Below are positions 33,804 through 44,017 of a stretch of DNA of 64,000 nt, piece by piece. The position numbers and the translations under genes were made by a program. The notes beneath the pieces were generated by a model. That model was not told the DNA's origin. It did no database searches and saw nothing but the letters and a program-made list of their open reading frames with translations. The stretch's first letter is position 1. Each line of letters begins with the position of its first letter. The stretch is from Pasteurellaceae bacterium Macca (GTDB taxonomy: Bacteria > Pseudomonadota > Gammaproteobacteria > Enterobacterales > Pasteurellaceae), in assembly GCA_023101485.1 (NCBI GenBank), contig LVZB01000001.1:1482001-1546000 (forward strand). The letters run 5' to 3'.

Positions 33804-34253
33804 TTAAAAAGAAATCTCAGGACCAGAAACTTTATCAGCTAGGCCATTTAAATTTGAGATTTTGACTCGATTATTTTTACAATGTACAAAAGCAAATTCT
33901 TCCTCATTTTTGGTTTTTCGTACTGATACACCATATTCATGCCCTCTTGCTGAGTCAATATCACTTACCACATAAGTTATATTTCCATTTGGGATGCTAA
34001 TAAGATAGGCATATAGTTCGTGGTTGTTATTGAAAAAAGCAGAACCGACTTGATTACTCGGACGTGTTAATCGAATTTCGGGTGCTTGTAAGTTTTTACC
34101 AAAAGCGTAGGTAACGGTATCGTTACTGTCATTATAACTAAGGTAAATCTGTTTACCTTTAGCTGTATAACAATGGAAAAAGACTTCATTTGAAGCTTGA
34201 GCCATTGTGGAAAAACTCAATAATGCAGAAACAATAAGTGCTATTTTTTTCAT
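33804..34253 (-). CDS. Secreted protein of unknown function
   Basis: A 149-residue protein with a clear signal peptide (MKKIALIVSALLSFSTMAQA, cut near Ala20). The mature part is beta-rich (VFFHCYTAKGKQIYLSYND..., ITYVVSDIDSARGHEYGVSV, FAFVHCKNNRVKI) and has two cysteines (in FHCYT and VHCKN) that could form a disulfide. I do not recognise the family. It stands alone between convergent tauE-type and upstream yfcH genes. Confidence 0.7.
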   Translation of the reverse strand: MKKIALIVSALLSFSTMAQASNEVFFHCYTAKGKQIYLSYNDSNDTVTYAFGKNLQAPEIRLTRPSNQVGSAFFNNNHELYAYLISIPNGNITYVVSDIDSARGHEYGVSVRKTKNEEEFAFVHCKNNRVKISNLNGLADKVSGPEISF

Positions 34254-34371
34254 AGTGTAGTCCTATTTTAGTATTGAAATCTGTTTTACCGTATAATTTA
34301 TCGTTAAGTTTGAAGAAACTTTTGAAGTTTATTCTTAAATTTTGCAAATTTAAAGTATTAAAATTTTTATT

Positions 34372-35250
34372 TTAGTCAATTTCGAAATAATCCGCCAAAT
34401 GTGAATAGCGGAATTGAAAGCCTGCATCAAGTAAGGCTTGTGGCACAAGGGGTTGATTATCTAACAATAATTGGGCGCGTTCGCCGAATATGAGGTTTAA
34501 GGCAAATTGAGGAACGGCACAAAAGGCCGGGCGGTGTAATTTTTTCGCTAATAGCTGATTAAAGGTGGCGTTAGATACGCTATGAGGCGCAACGAAGTTA
34601 AAGATGCCTTCACAGTGCGGGTTATCCAATAAAAACAGCATTCCATTGAGGTGATCTTCAAGGGCAATCCAAGACCAATGTTGTTGCCCTGAAGCTAATT
34701 TGCCACCTAACCCGAGGCGATAGAGAGGAAGCATTTGTTGTAATGCACCGCCTTTTTCATCTAGTACAATCCCCGTTCGAAGAAGGCAAAGGCGAGTTTT
34801 ATGGCGTGCGAGTTCGGCAGCTTGTTCCCACGCAAGGCAGAGTTGGGCTGGAAATGCGGTGCCACAAGGCGTTGATTCTGACGCTTTTTGATTGAGAGGC
34901 AAATTGCCATAAATCCCCGTTGCTGATCCAGAAAGAAAAGTGTGGGGCGGTGTATCGCTTTGCAAAATCAGCTGGCTGAGTTGCGTGGTGAGTTGTACTC
35001 GGCTTTGCCACAATGTCGCTTTTTGCTTAGCTGACCAACGGCGTTGAAAAATCGGTTCGCCAGCAAGATTGATGACGGCATCAAAATGATTGAGGTCTGT
35101 AAAATCGGCAAGATTTGGTATAAATTCGACCCCTTGCTGAGCCGGTTGAGGGTGTCGGGAGAGAATCGTGATATCATCCCCCCTCGCCAAAAGTTTGGCG
35201 CACAATGCTTTACCAATAAAGCCTGTGCCACCAGTCATCAAAATGTTCAT
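34372..35250 (-). CDS. yfcH: TIGR01777 family epimerase (YfcH-like)
   Basis: A 292-residue NAD-dependent epimerase/dehydratase-type protein. The Rossmann start is [20 protein letters not shown], followed by [16 protein letters not shown] and [10 protein letters not shown] (the TIGR01777 pattern), and a C-terminal DUF1731 segment ([14 protein letters not shown]). Substrate and role are unknown; relatives include the cell-division-associated SulA-family annotation, which is misleading. The start overlaps the argR stop by 4 bases (ATGA), so it is co-translated with argR. Confidence 0.88.
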   Translation of the reverse strand: MNILMTGGTGFIGKALCAKLLARGDDITILSRHPQPAQQGVEFIPNLADFTDLNHFDAVINLAGEPIFQRRWSAKQKATLWQSRVQLTTQLSQLILQSDTPPHTFLSGSATGIYGNLPLNQKASESTPCGTAFPAQLCLAWEQAAELARHKTRLCLLRTGIVLDEKGGALQQMLPLYRLGLGGKLASGQQHWSWIALEDHLNGMLFLLDNPHCEGIFNFVAPHSVSNATFNQLLAKKLHRPAFCAVPQFALNLIFGERAQLLLDNQPLVPQALLDAGFQFRYSHLADYFEID

Positions 35251-35711
35251 GAGAGAGACGTTTCAAAAAGATCGTTAATACTGGCAATTAAAGTGGGAAT
35301 GGCGGTATGAATGGTAGGGGTAATGAAAATCGTATCATCGCCTGCGATAGTGCCAAGAATACCACTGGATTTGCCCATTGAATCAAGCAAGCGGGCGATT
35401 AACTGTGCCGCACCGGGGCTGGTGCGAACCACAATTAACACATTATTGTGATCAATATCGACAACTAAATTGCGTAATGGGCTGGATGTAGCTGGTACAC
35501 CAAATTCTGCTGGTAATTGATAGACCATTTCCATTTTCGTATTTCTAGCCCGTACTGCCCCAAATTTGCTTAACATCCGAGACACTTTTGATTGGTTGAT
35601 ATGTTCAAAACCGAGTGCCTGTAAAGCGGTCACGATTTCACTTTGGGAGCTAAATTTTTCTTCTTTTAATAATGCACGAAATGCTTCGTGAAGTGAGTCC
35701 GTCTTTTCCAC
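35247..35711 (-). CDS. argR: Arginine repressor ArgR
   Basis: A 154-residue protein from the GTG at 35711 ([20 protein letters not shown]), chosen because AAGGA lies 7 bases upstream and the length then matches E. coli (156). The winged-helix domain ([26 protein letters not shown]) is followed by the C-terminal arginine-binding/oligomerisation domain with [17 protein letters not shown] and [11 protein letters not shown]. ArgR represses arginine biosynthesis with L-arginine. It is divergent from mdh, a conserved arrangement. A candidate ARG box precedes it. Confidence 0.96.
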   Translation of the reverse strand: MEKTDSLHEAFRALLKEEKFSSQSEIVTALQALGFEHINQSKVSRMLSKFGAVRARNTKMEMVYQLPAEFGVPATSSPLRNLVVDIDHNNVLIVVRTSPGAAQLIARLLDSMGKSSGILGTIAGDDTIFITPTIHTAIPTLIASINDLFETSLS

Positions 35712-35748
35712 ATGTTTTTCCTTAAAATAATAAAATATGCGAGATCTT

Positions 35749-35762
35749 TGCGTATTTATGCA
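35749..35762. promoter_or_regulatory. Candidate ARG box upstream of argR
   Basis: TGCGTATTTATGCA matches the ARG box half-sites TGAAT-WWWW-ATTCA in 10 of 14 positions and is an imperfect palindrome. It is 38 bases upstream of the argR start in the argR/mdh intergenic region. Autoregulation is known in E. coli. Confidence 0.45.
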
Positions 35763-35902
35763 AAAAAGGCAATGACAAGCGGTGCTTTTTGTAAAAAAAT
35801 TTGCGGTAGATCGCAAAATTAGATTTTGTTGTTTGAAACTTCTTTGAGTTTTACATACACTCAAAATAGTATTTTTCGACAAACCTGATTAAGGAGAATT
35901 TT

Positions 35903-36847
35903 ATGAAAGTAGCAGTTTTAGGCGCAGCAGGCGGTATTGGTCAAGCATTAGCGTTATTACTTAAATTACAGCTTCCTGCTGGTACACAATTAGCATTGTA
36001 TGACATTGCTCCTGTAACGCCTGGTGTGGCAGCCGATGTTAGCCATATTCCAACAGCGGTGAAAGTGTCGGGTTATGGTGGCGAAGATCCAACACCAGCC
36101 TTAGAGGGCGCTCATGTCGTTTTAATTTCTGCGGGCGTGGCGCGTAAGCCGGGTATGGATCGTTCTGATCTCTTTAACATCAACGCAGGCATTGTGCGTA
36201 ATTTAATTCAAAAAGTTGCTGAAGTTTGCCCAACCGCTTGTGTGGGAATTATTACCAATCCAGTCAATACCACGGTTGCGATTGCGGCAGAAGTGCTGAA
36301 AAAAGCAGGTGTGTATGATAAACGCCGTCTTTTCGGGGTGACTTCATTAGATGTGCTACGTTCTGAAACCTTCGTGGCTGAATTAAAAGGAAAAGATGTA
36401 AATGCGATTAAAGTACCTGTTGTTGGGGGACACTCTGGTGTGACGATTCTTCCGCTTCTTTCCCAAGCTCATGTGGAAGATAAAATCGAATTTAGTGCCG
36501 AAGAGATTGAAGCCTTAACGAAACGTATTCAAAATGCAGGCACTGAAGTGGTAGAAGCCAAAGCTGGTGGCGGTTCTGCGACACTTTCTATGGCACAAGC
36601 GGCTGCCCGTTTTGCGCGTGCTGTCTTAAAAGGTCTAACGGGTGAAGAAGTAGTTGAGTATGCCTATGTGGAAGGTAATGGCGAATATGCACGTTTCTTT
36701 GCACAGCCTGTGCGTTTAGGGCGTAATGGTGTAGAAGAGTTACTCCCAATTGGCGAAATTAGTGCCTATGAAAAAGCCGCTATTGAAGCAATGTTACCAA
36801 CTTTACGTGGGGATATTGAATTAGGCGAGAAATTTGTTAACGGTTAA
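35903..36847 (+). CDS. mdh: Malate dehydrogenase
   Basis: A 314-residue protein of the proteobacterial MDH family. The NAD-binding loop is [17 protein letters not shown], followed by the catalytic-site segment [19 protein letters not shown] with the active histidine in [10 protein letters not shown]. It interconverts malate and oxaloacetate in the TCA cycle or its reductive branch. AGGAG lies 7 bases before the ATG. A strong terminator follows. Confidence 0.98.
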   Translation: MKVAVLGAAGGIGQALALLLKLQLPAGTQLALYDIAPVTPGVAADVSHIPTAVKVSGYGGEDPTPALEGAHVVLISAGVARKPGMDRSDLFNINAGIVRNLIQKVAEVCPTACVGIITNPVNTTVAIAAEVLKKAGVYDKRRLFGVTSLDVLRSETFVAELKGKDVNAIKVPVVGGHSGVTILPLLSQAHVEDKIEFSAEEIEALTKRIQNAGTEVVEAKAGGGSATLSMAQAAARFARAVLKGLTGEEVVEYAYVEGNGEYARFFAQPVRLGRNGVEELLPIGEISAYEKAAIEAMLPTLRGDIELGEKFVNG

Positions 36848-36882
36848 AACTTGAATTTTAGTTAGAAATTCGTCATTATTTG

Positions 36883-36917
36883 GGCGAGAAGTATGATCTT
36901 CTCGCCTTTTCTTTTTT
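36883..36917 (+). terminator. Terminator of mdh
   Basis: A 9-bp stem, GGCGAGAAG / CTTCTCGCC, with a 6-base loop is followed by TTTTCTTTTTTT. Confidence 0.93.
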
Positions 36918-36933
36918 TGATAGTGAGGTCAAA

Positions 36934-37209
36934 ATGAAAAAATATCAGATAATGCTAACTGCCATAGTTACGGCTACATTAGTCGCTTGCACACAGAGTG
37001 AAAAAGTGAATATTGTAAAAGAAACAACAGATATAACTGCTGTGCAACCATATAAAGCAGAAGAAAAAGCAGTCCCTTTAATCAATAATTTACCCCCTAA
37101 TGTAACGGCTATTTGTCGTGATGGTACTTACTCAACCGCGAAAGATGAAACAGTTTGTATTGGAAATGGTGGAGTTTCAAATGCCATTTTGCGTTATCAG
37201 GCTGAGTAG
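36934..37209 (+). CDS. Small lipoprotein with DUF3761-like C-terminus
   Basis: A 91-residue protein from the ATG at 36934 (GTGAGG ribosome site); the longer frame overlaps the mdh terminator. The lipoprotein signal is MKKYQIMLTAIVTATLVAC with lipobox LVAC. After a linker, the C-terminal segment NVTAICRDGTYSTAKDET and VCIGNGGVS resembles the DUF3761 motif (A-x-C-x-DGTYS...C-x-x-x-GGV), including both cysteines. No function is known. It lies between mdh and cnoX on the same strand. Confidence 0.65.
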   Translation: MKKYQIMLTAIVTATLVACTQSEKVNIVKETTDITAVQPYKAEEKAVPLINNLPPNVTAICRDGTYSTAKDETVCIGNGGVSNAILRYQAE

Positions 37210-37226
37210 GCATAAGAATAAATGTT

Positions 37227-38075
37227 ATGAATTACATTATTAATGTTGATGAAACTAATTTCAGTGAAATCATTAAAGCAACTCAAGAAGTGCCGGTTGT
37301 TTTTCACTTCAGTTCGCCGATTGAGCCACAATCGTTGGAAATGGAGGCTACATTTCGCCGTTTGAGCGAGGAATTTCCTCAGCAATTTTTGTTGGCATTG
37401 GTGAATTGTGAAGAACAACCGATGATTGCCGCACAATTTCAAGTGCGTAGTGTGCCAACCAGTTATTTCTTTCATCAAGGGCAGCCTGTTGATGCCATTC
37501 ATGGTTGGATTAGCGAGCAGGAGTTGCGCATTCGTTTAAGTCATATTTTACCTAAAGAAGAAGAGTTACAGTTTGCTCAAGCGCTTGAATTTCTAGAAGC
37601 TGGGCAGTATGACCTTGCTCTCCCGTTATTGAAATCCGCTTGGGAAAAAACCGATAAACGCCAGAGTGATTTTGGTTTACTCTATGCAGAAACGCATATT
37701 GCGATGAAAGAGATTGAACCTGCAAAAGCAATTTTGGCGGAAATTCCTCTGCAAGATCGCGATAGCCGTTGGCAAGGTTTGCAAGATCAGATTTGTTTGT
37801 TAGAACAGGCAGCCGATTCACCGGAAATTCAGCAACTTCAACGGGATTATGCCCAAAATCCAACCCCCGATATTGCAGTGAAATTAGCCAATCAACTGCA
37901 CCAAGTTGGGCGTAACGAAGAAGCATTAATGCTTTTATTTGAGTGGTTGAAAAGCGATATTAACGTCAATAATGGCGAAGTAAAAAGCCAATTTTTAGCG
38001 TTATTATCGGCAATGGGAAATGTTGATCCTTTGGTGATAAAATTCCGCCGTCAATTCTATTCCCTATTGTACTGA
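37227..38075 (+). CDS. cnoX: Thioredoxin-like co-chaperone CnoX (YbbN)
   Basis: A 282-residue protein. An N-terminal thioredoxin fold (about 1-105, VPVVFHFSSPIEPQSLEME and SVPTSYFFHQGQPVD) is followed by a tetratricopeptide-like C-terminal part (QFAQALEFLEAGQYDLALPLL; VKLANQLHQVGRNEEALMLLF). The CxxC motif is replaced by SPIE, so no disulfide chemistry is possible at that site. E. coli CnoX also lacks CxxC (it has SxxC) and works as a holdase that passes clients to DnaK and GroEL. It lies directly upstream of trxB (63-base gap). Confidence 0.88.
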   Translation: MNYIINVDETNFSEIIKATQEVPVVFHFSSPIEPQSLEMEATFRRLSEEFPQQFLLALVNCEEQPMIAAQFQVRSVPTSYFFHQGQPVDAIHGWISEQELRIRLSHILPKEEELQFAQALEFLEAGQYDLALPLLKSAWEKTDKRQSDFGLLYAETHIAMKEIEPAKAILAEIPLQDRDSRWQGLQDQICLLEQAADSPEIQQLQRDYAQNPTPDIAVKLANQLHQVGRNEEALMLLFEWLKSDINVNNGEVKSQFLALLSAMGNVDPLVIKFRRQFYSLLY

Positions 38076-38129
38076 TTGCTTTACAAGCGGGTAATTTCAG
38101 AGAAAAATCTGCAAACCACTTATTTTTAG

Positions 38130-39086
<957 letters not shown>

Positions 39087-39132
39087 AATCGGTACAAATT
39101 TTCAGTAAAATTTGACCGCTTGTATAAACAAA

Positions 39133-39160
39133 AAAGCCATTAGTTTTTACTAATGGCTTT
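39133..39160. terminator. Bidirectional terminator between trxB and the cold-shock gene
   Basis: A perfect 11-bp stem, AAAGCCATTAG / CTAATGGCTTT, with a 6-base loop and T/A-rich tails on both sides lies between convergent genes. Confidence 0.88.
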
Positions 39161-39175
39161 ATTCAAATCGGGTAA

Positions 39176-39388
39176 TTAAATCAATTTCACATTGAGCGCT
39201 GTTTTTCCTCTTTCGGAGGTTTGCACTTCAAATTCCACTTTATCGCCTTCTGTTAAATTGCGGTAAGATTTATCACTTACAATAGCAGAAAAGTGAACGA
39301 AAATATCGTCTCCACCTTGATCTGCAGCGATAAATCCGAAGCCTTTTACAGAATTAAACCATTTAACTGTACCTGTTAACTTTGGCAT
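39176..39388 (-). CDS. Cold-shock domain protein (CspA/CspD type)
   Basis: A 70-residue single cold-shock domain. The RNP-1 motif KGFGFIA and RNP-2 DIFVHFSAI are intact, and the N-terminus [17 protein letters not shown] is typical. It binds single-stranded RNA or DNA; whether it is cold-induced, growth-phase-linked or constitutive cannot be judged. The start follows an AGGAC site. The region between it and proQ (39389-39614) is AT-rich and contains no other gene. Confidence 0.94.
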   Translation of the reverse strand: MPKLTGTVKWFNSVKGFGFIAADQGGDDIFVHFSAIVSDKSYRNLTEGDKVEFEVQTSERGKTALNVKLI

Positions 39389-39614
39389 ATATTGTCCTTA
39401 ATATTTATAGTCCATAAGATATGCAACCGTAATTGCTCATAAATTAGAACACTAAATAGTAGGATTAGCAAATCAAATTTTGTGTTTTTTTTACGGAAAT
39501 TGAATTTTTATGGTTATTGAAAGTCATATTGCTACATAAGGTTATAGACGAGATTTATTAAATAAAATATAGTACGCACTATTTATTTTTACTTTTAGTA
39601 CCATGGAAAACATT

Positions 39615-40148
39615 ATGTCTGAACAACTTGAACAGCAACCAACTCAACAACAATCAGCGCCGAAAACAGCCCTTTCAACTAAAGCCGCGATTGCTTATTT
39701 AGCGGAAAAATTTCCCCTTTGCTTTACGCTTGAGGGTGAGGCAAAGCCTTTAAAAATTGGTTTATTCCAAGATTTAGCCCAAGCCCTTGAAGGCGATGAG
39801 AACATCAGTAAAACCGTCTTACGTCAAACATTACGCGCTTATACAATGAGCTGGCGTTATTTACATGCTTGTAAAGAAGGTGCAGTACGCGTGGATTTAC
39901 AAGGTGCAGAGGCAGGCGTGATTGATGCACAACAAGCAGAACATGCCGCAAACAGTTTGGCTGAATCTAAAGCCGCCTATTCTGAGCGTCGTGCGCAACA
40001 AATAAAAGAGGAACGTAAAGCATTCTTTAAACAAAAAGCGCGAGAAGAGAGTGCCAAAAAACGAGCAGAAACAAGAAATAGTGCACCTAAAGCGTCTATT
40101 GAGAGTTTAACTGCATTAGAAAGTAAATTTAGCAAAGGTAAAAAATAA
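39615..40148 (+). CDS. proQ: RNA chaperone ProQ
   Basis: A 177-residue protein from the ATG at 39615 (GGAAAA about 6 bases upstream); an earlier ATG at 39603 lacks a ribosome site. The FinO/ProQ RNA-binding domain (about 20-135) includes [26 protein letters not shown] and [27 protein letters not shown] basic, helical tail follows, but the C-terminal Tudor-like domain of E. coli ProQ (232 residues) is missing. ProQ binds small RNAs and 3' ends of mRNAs. The next gene, prc, starts 4 bases later, as in enteric bacteria. Confidence 0.93.
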   Translation: MSEQLEQQPTQQQSAPKTALSTKAAIAYLAEKFPLCFTLEGEAKPLKIGLFQDLAQALEGDENISKTVLRQTLRAYTMSWRYLHACKEGAVRVDLQGAEAGVIDAQQAEHAANSLAESKAAYSERRAQQIKEERKAFFKQKAREESAKKRAETRNSAPKASIESLTALESKFSKGKK

Positions 40149-40152
40149 TCGA

Positions 40153-42162
40153 ATGATGAAAAAAAATCAGTTAAGTCTATTGATTGCTTTAAGCATTGGT
40201 TCATTGTCTTTTAATAGCCTTGCTGTATCACCAGATCTTAAAGTTAATGAGCTTCAATTGCCAACACCAACAGAGCAACATAGCTTATCAACTAAGCGGG
40301 TGACAGCGCGTTTAACACAATCTCACTATCATAAATTCACATTAAATGACCAATTTGCGATGAAGATTTTTGATCGTTATGTAGATTGGCTAGACGGTTC
40401 GCACAACACTTTTCTGCAATCTGATATTGATGAAATGCGCACAAAATATTCAAGTCAATTAGATAACGAATTGTATGAGGGTAAACTTGATAGTGCTTTT
40501 GCAATGTATGGCTTGATGATTAAGCGCCGTTATGAACGTTATGCTTATGCGTTATCTTTACTTGATAAAGAGCCTGATTTAAAAGGGCATGATAAGATTG
40601 AAAATGATCGTGAAAAAGCGCCTTTTCCTAAAACAGTCACAGAACTCAATGAGCTATGGCAACAACGTGTTAAAAATGATGTGATTGGGCTTTATTTAAA
40701 AGATAAAAAATGGCCTGAGATTAAAAAATCGCTGACGAAACGCTATAATTTAGCGATTCGCCGTTTAAATCAAAATAAAGCAGATGATATTTTACAAACA
40801 TTTTTAAATGCTTTTGCTCGAGAAATTGATCCCCATACAAGTTATCTTTCTCCACGCGCGGCTAAACGATTCCAAGAGAGTATGAATCTTTCTTTAGAAG
40901 GGATTGGTGCAACGCTAGAAATGGAAGATGATGTCACTAAAATTAAATCCCTTGTACCAGGAGCGCCTGCTGCACGGAGTAAAAAACTCGAAGCAAATGA
41001 TAAAATTGTAGGGGTTGGGCAATCGGCGGATAAGATAGAAGATGTTGTAGGTTGGCGTTTAGATGATGTCGTGGACAAAATCAAAGGCAAAAAAGGCTCA
41101 AAAGTCTATCTTGAAATTGAACCAGCGAAAGGCGGTAAAAATAAAATTGTCACGTTGGTGCGAGATAAAATTCGCCTTGAAGATAGTGCTGCGAAGCTGA
41201 CAGTTGAGAAAATGGATGGCAAAAATATTGCCGTGATCAAAATCCCAAGTTTTTATATTGGTTTAACCAATGATGTTCGTAAAATCTTGAAAGAGGTGAA
41301 AGCGAAAAAAGCCGAAGGGTTAATCATTGATTTACGCGAAAATGGTGGCGGATCTTTACCTGAAGTTGTTGAGCTAACGGGATTATTTATTGATCAAGGC
41401 CCTGTTGTACAAGTTCGGGATGCTTTTGATCGTATTAAGGTTCATGAAGATCCAAACGAAGGTGTAGAGTATAGTGGTAATCATATCTTTATTATGATTA
41501 ACCGCCACAGTGCTTCGGCATCAGAAATCTTTGCTGCGGCAATGCAAGACTATAACAAAGCGATTGTTATTGGTCAGCAGAGTTTCGGTAAAGGTACAGT
41601 ACAACAGAGCCGTTCTTTAAACTTCATCTATGATTTAGATAAAGACCCTCTTGGTTTTATCCAATATACGATTCAAAAATTTTATCGTATTAACGGGGGA
41701 AGTACGCAGTTAAAAGGCGTGGAAGCTGATATTCATTTCCCTGAAATTATCAATGCTGAGAAAACGGGGGAAAGTTTTGAGGATAATGCTTTACCATGGG
41801 ATAAAATTCCGCCTGCAAAATACAAAGAGTTGGGTAATTCGCGTAAAGCCGTTGCTTTATTAGCTGAAAAACATCAAGCTCGTATTGCTAAAGAGCCCGA
41901 ATTTATTACCCTTAATGAGGATATTGCGATTCGTAAAGCGCGTGATGCCCGTCAATTTACTTCACTGAATTTAGCAGATCGTCAAAAAGAGAATAAAGAG
42001 AGTGAAGCTAAGCGCTTAAAAGATCTTAACGCTCGTTTTGTTCGTGAAGGCAAAAAGACGCTCAAAAAGATTGAAGATTTGCCAAAAGATTATGAAGCCC
42101 CTGATTTTTTCTTGAAAGAAGCAGAAAAAATGATGGTTGATTGGTTACAGTTTGGTAAATAA
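40153..42162 (+). CDS. prc: Carboxy-terminal (tail-specific) protease Prc
   Basis: A 669-residue periplasmic S41 protease. A signal sequence (MMKKNQLSLLIALSIGSLSFNSLA) precedes the N-terminal helical domain, a PDZ domain (SLEGIGATLEMEDDVTKIKSLVPG, about 245-320), and the catalytic domain. The catalytic Ser and Lys are in SASASEIFAAAMQ (within HSASASEIF) and QQSFGKGTVQQ. Prc trims or degrades proteins by their C-termini, including the murein endopeptidase MepS with lipoprotein NlpI. The gene follows proQ by 4 bases. Confidence 0.96.
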   Translation: MMKKNQLSLLIALSIGSLSFNSLAVSPDLKVNELQLPTPTEQHSLSTKRVTARLTQSHYHKFTLNDQFAMKIFDRYVDWLDGSHNTFLQSDIDEMRTKYSSQLDNELYEGKLDSAFAMYGLMIKRRYERYAYALSLLDKEPDLKGHDKIENDREKAPFPKTVTELNELWQQRVKNDVIGLYLKDKKWPEIKKSLTKRYNLAIRRLNQNKADDILQTFLNAFAREIDPHTSYLSPRAAKRFQESMNLSLEGIGATLEMEDDVTKIKSLVPGAPAARSKKLEANDKIVGVGQSADKIEDVVGWRLDDVVDKIKGKKGSKVYLEIEPAKGGKNKIVTLVRDKIRLEDSAAKLTVEKMDGKNIAVIKIPSFYIGLTNDVRKILKEVKAKKAEGLIIDLRENGGGSLPEVVELTGLFIDQGPVVQVRDAFDRIKVHEDPNEGVEYSGNHIFIMINRHSASASEIFAAAMQDYNKAIVIGQQSFGKGTVQQSRSLNFIYDLDKDPLGFIQYTIQKFYRINGGSTQLKGVEADIHFPEIINAEKTGESFEDNALPWDKIPPAKYKELGNSRKAVALLAEKHQARIAKEPEFITLNEDIAIRKARDARQFTSLNLADRQKENKESEAKRLKDLNARFVREGKKTLKKIEDLPKDYEAPDFFLKEAEKMMVDWLQFGK

Positions 42163-42180
42163 TTTAGTTTTGAGTATAAT
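42152..42180 (+). promoter_or_regulatory. Promoter upstream of the L,D-transpeptidase gene
   Basis: TTGGTA (42152-42157), 17 bases, and TATAAT (42175-42180) match the sigma-70 layout with a perfect -10. It overlaps the prc stop codon, about 90 bases before the start at 42271. The leader contains a USS (42199-42208) and a short hairpin CTGTAC / GTACAG (42225-42243). Confidence 0.6.
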
Positions 42181-42270
42181 ACGGGCTTTTCAGATCATAC
42201 AAGCGGTCTGATTTTATTAAAATTCTGTACGGATGATGTACAGGCGAGTCAAAGTTTTTATGGATTTGTT

Positions 42271-43854
42271 ATGAAATCAATTAAATATTTATCATTGCTT
42301 GCTTTTTCTGGATTAGTGATGGCAGAAACAACGACCCAAGTAGTTGATGCGACAGCTGAATCAGTAATGCAACCTACACCAGCACTAGCTTTACCTGCTC
42401 CTGAAGTCGTAAATGCGCCGGTAACAGATAATGTCTTACCGCAATTAAGTTTTGAAGCACAACAAGCTCGAGCTGCTGAAATGGCTAAGGAAGCGGAATA
42501 TGCACGTCAGCAAGAAGAAGCTAAACGTGCAGATGCACAAAAGCAACTTGATGCAGAAAATCGGATTAAGCAAGAAATTGGCAATAATCGTTTATTATTA
42601 ACCATGGCGACAGCGACTGTTTATGCAAAAAATAATTTTGCTCCTTTATGGGGCGATAAAGCAGCTGAACGAGCTTTCTTAAAAGAGTATGCTGTATTTG
42701 CTGCAAGTGGTGTATCAAGCAAATCAGTGAATGCGTTGCAGCAAATTTTAAATACAGCAGACAGTTTTACGCGAGATATTCTACTGACCGATAGCTTTTT
42801 AGATTATCTTTATTACAGTAAAAATGTGAGCCGTAATGCAAATAAGTGGCTTTATTCTTTAGGAAGTTATAATCCCAAATCGCCGGATGATACTCATATC
42901 GATAATTGGTTAAAAGCAGTAAAAAGTGGCTCTGCAGGGCAGTTTGTGATAAATCTGGTGCCTCAGAATCATATTTATCAAGAGACAGTACAACGTTTAT
43001 TTCAAGGAACGTCGAATACTACGCCAGTAGTTAAAAGTAAAGGTAAAAAAAATACGTCTCATTCAGCTAATGCTTCTTTAAATTCAGCTAAATTGGCTTT
43101 GAATGCACAACGTTTACGTATTATTCCAACGTTTAATGACGGTATTTTTGTGAATATTCCAAGTTATCAGCTTTACTATATGCGTGATGGTAAATTAGTT
43201 TTACAATCAAAAGTGATTGTTGGGCGTAATGATCGACGTACACCTGTACTTATGAGTAAATTAAGTAATGTTGTTGTTAATCCACCTTGGAATGTGCCAC
43301 AAACGATTAAGAATAAAGATTTAGTGCCAAAATTAGCCCGTAATCCAGGATTGGCTGAGAGCATGGGGTATGAAATTTTTGATTCCAAAGGGGCGAAAGT
43401 AAGTGCATCGAGCATTAACTGGTCCGCGTATGTGGGCAAAAATAATTTCCCATATCATATCCGTCAAAAAGCGAGTGATAACAGCGCCTTGGGATATTAT
43501 AAATTTAATATGCCATCGACTGATGCGATCTATTTACATGATACGCCAAATCGCGGTTTATTTGGTAAAGATCATCGGGCATTAAGTTCTGGCTGTGTGC
43601 GGGTCGCAAAAGCAGATGAATTAGCTACTATGCTACTTAAACAAGCTGGATGGTCGGATGCTCGTAAGAAAAGTGTATTAGCGAGTAAAAAAACGACTTC
43701 AGCACCAGTCCGTACGGATAACCCTGTTTATCTTTACTATGTAACCTCTTGGGTTGAAGGTGGTAAATTATATACATTACCTGATATTTACAACCTTGAT
43801 AGTCGCATTCCGCGTGTAGCTATTGATTGGGCAAAAGTAAAAAATGCGATTTAG
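42271..43854 (+). CDS. ldtD: L,D-transpeptidase LdtD-like (YcbB family)
   Basis: A 527-residue protein. The signal peptide is MKSIKYLSLLAFSGLVMAE. It is followed by a Pro/Ala-rich linker and a charged coiled-coil-like stretch (QAARAAEMAKEAEYARQQEEAKRADA, in parts), a scaffold domain, and the YkuD catalytic domain (VNPPWNVPQTIKNKDLVPKL...YLHDTPNRGLFGKDHRALSSGCVRV) with the catalytic Cys in SGCVRV and His in YLHDT. LdtD makes 3-3 peptidoglycan crosslinks and becomes important under envelope stress. A promoter is visible upstream. mepK lies just downstream. Confidence 0.92.
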   Translation: MKSIKYLSLLAFSGLVMAETTTQVVDATAESVMQPTPALALPAPEVVNAPVTDNVLPQLSFEAQQARAAEMAKEAEYARQQEEAKRADAQKQLDAENRIKQEIGNNRLLLTMATATVYAKNNFAPLWGDKAAERAFLKEYAVFAASGVSSKSVNALQQILNTADSFTRDILLTDSFLDYLYYSKNVSRNANKWLYSLGSYNPKSPDDTHIDNWLKAVKSGSAGQFVINLVPQNHIYQETVQRLFQGTSNTTPVVKSKGKKNTSHSANASLNSAKLALNAQRLRIIPTFNDGIFVNIPSYQLYYMRDGKLVLQSKVIVGRNDRRTPVLMSKLSNVVVNPPWNVPQTIKNKDLVPKLARNPGLAESMGYEIFDSKGAKVSASSINWSAYVGKNNFPYHIRQKASDNSALGYYKFNMPSTDAIYLHDTPNRGLFGKDHRALSSGCVRVAKADELATMLLKQAGWSDARKKSVLASKKTTSAPVRTDNPVYLYYVTSWVEGGKLYTLPDIYNLDSRIPRVAIDWAKVKNAI

Positions 43855-43870
43855 TTCACATTTTTAATAG

Positions 43871-43912
43871 AAAGTTCCAGATTTAGTGATATAAAGCTGG
43901 AACTTTTCTAAA
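43871..43912 (+). terminator. Terminator after the L,D-transpeptidase gene
   Basis: A 10-bp stem, AAAGTTCCAG / CTGGAACTTT, with a 16-base loop is followed by TCTAAATTG. Confidence 0.72.
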
Positions 43913-44017
43913 TTGAATTGGACTAACGAAAGCTTTAGTGATTTATCCCCAATAATGCAATGAATTATTGACGATAGATCATTATTTTATTTTAAATAAT
44001 GAGAGGAGATTTCTTTT

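Noticed and set aside
35711-35882. ArgR start at 35882
   Set aside because: The added 57 residues do not match ArgR, and the GTG at 35711 has a good ribosome site.
39389-39614. A small RNA gene in the cold-shock/proQ gap
   Set aside because: No promoter-terminator pair pointing to an independent transcript was found; the AT-rich region is likely just leader sequence.
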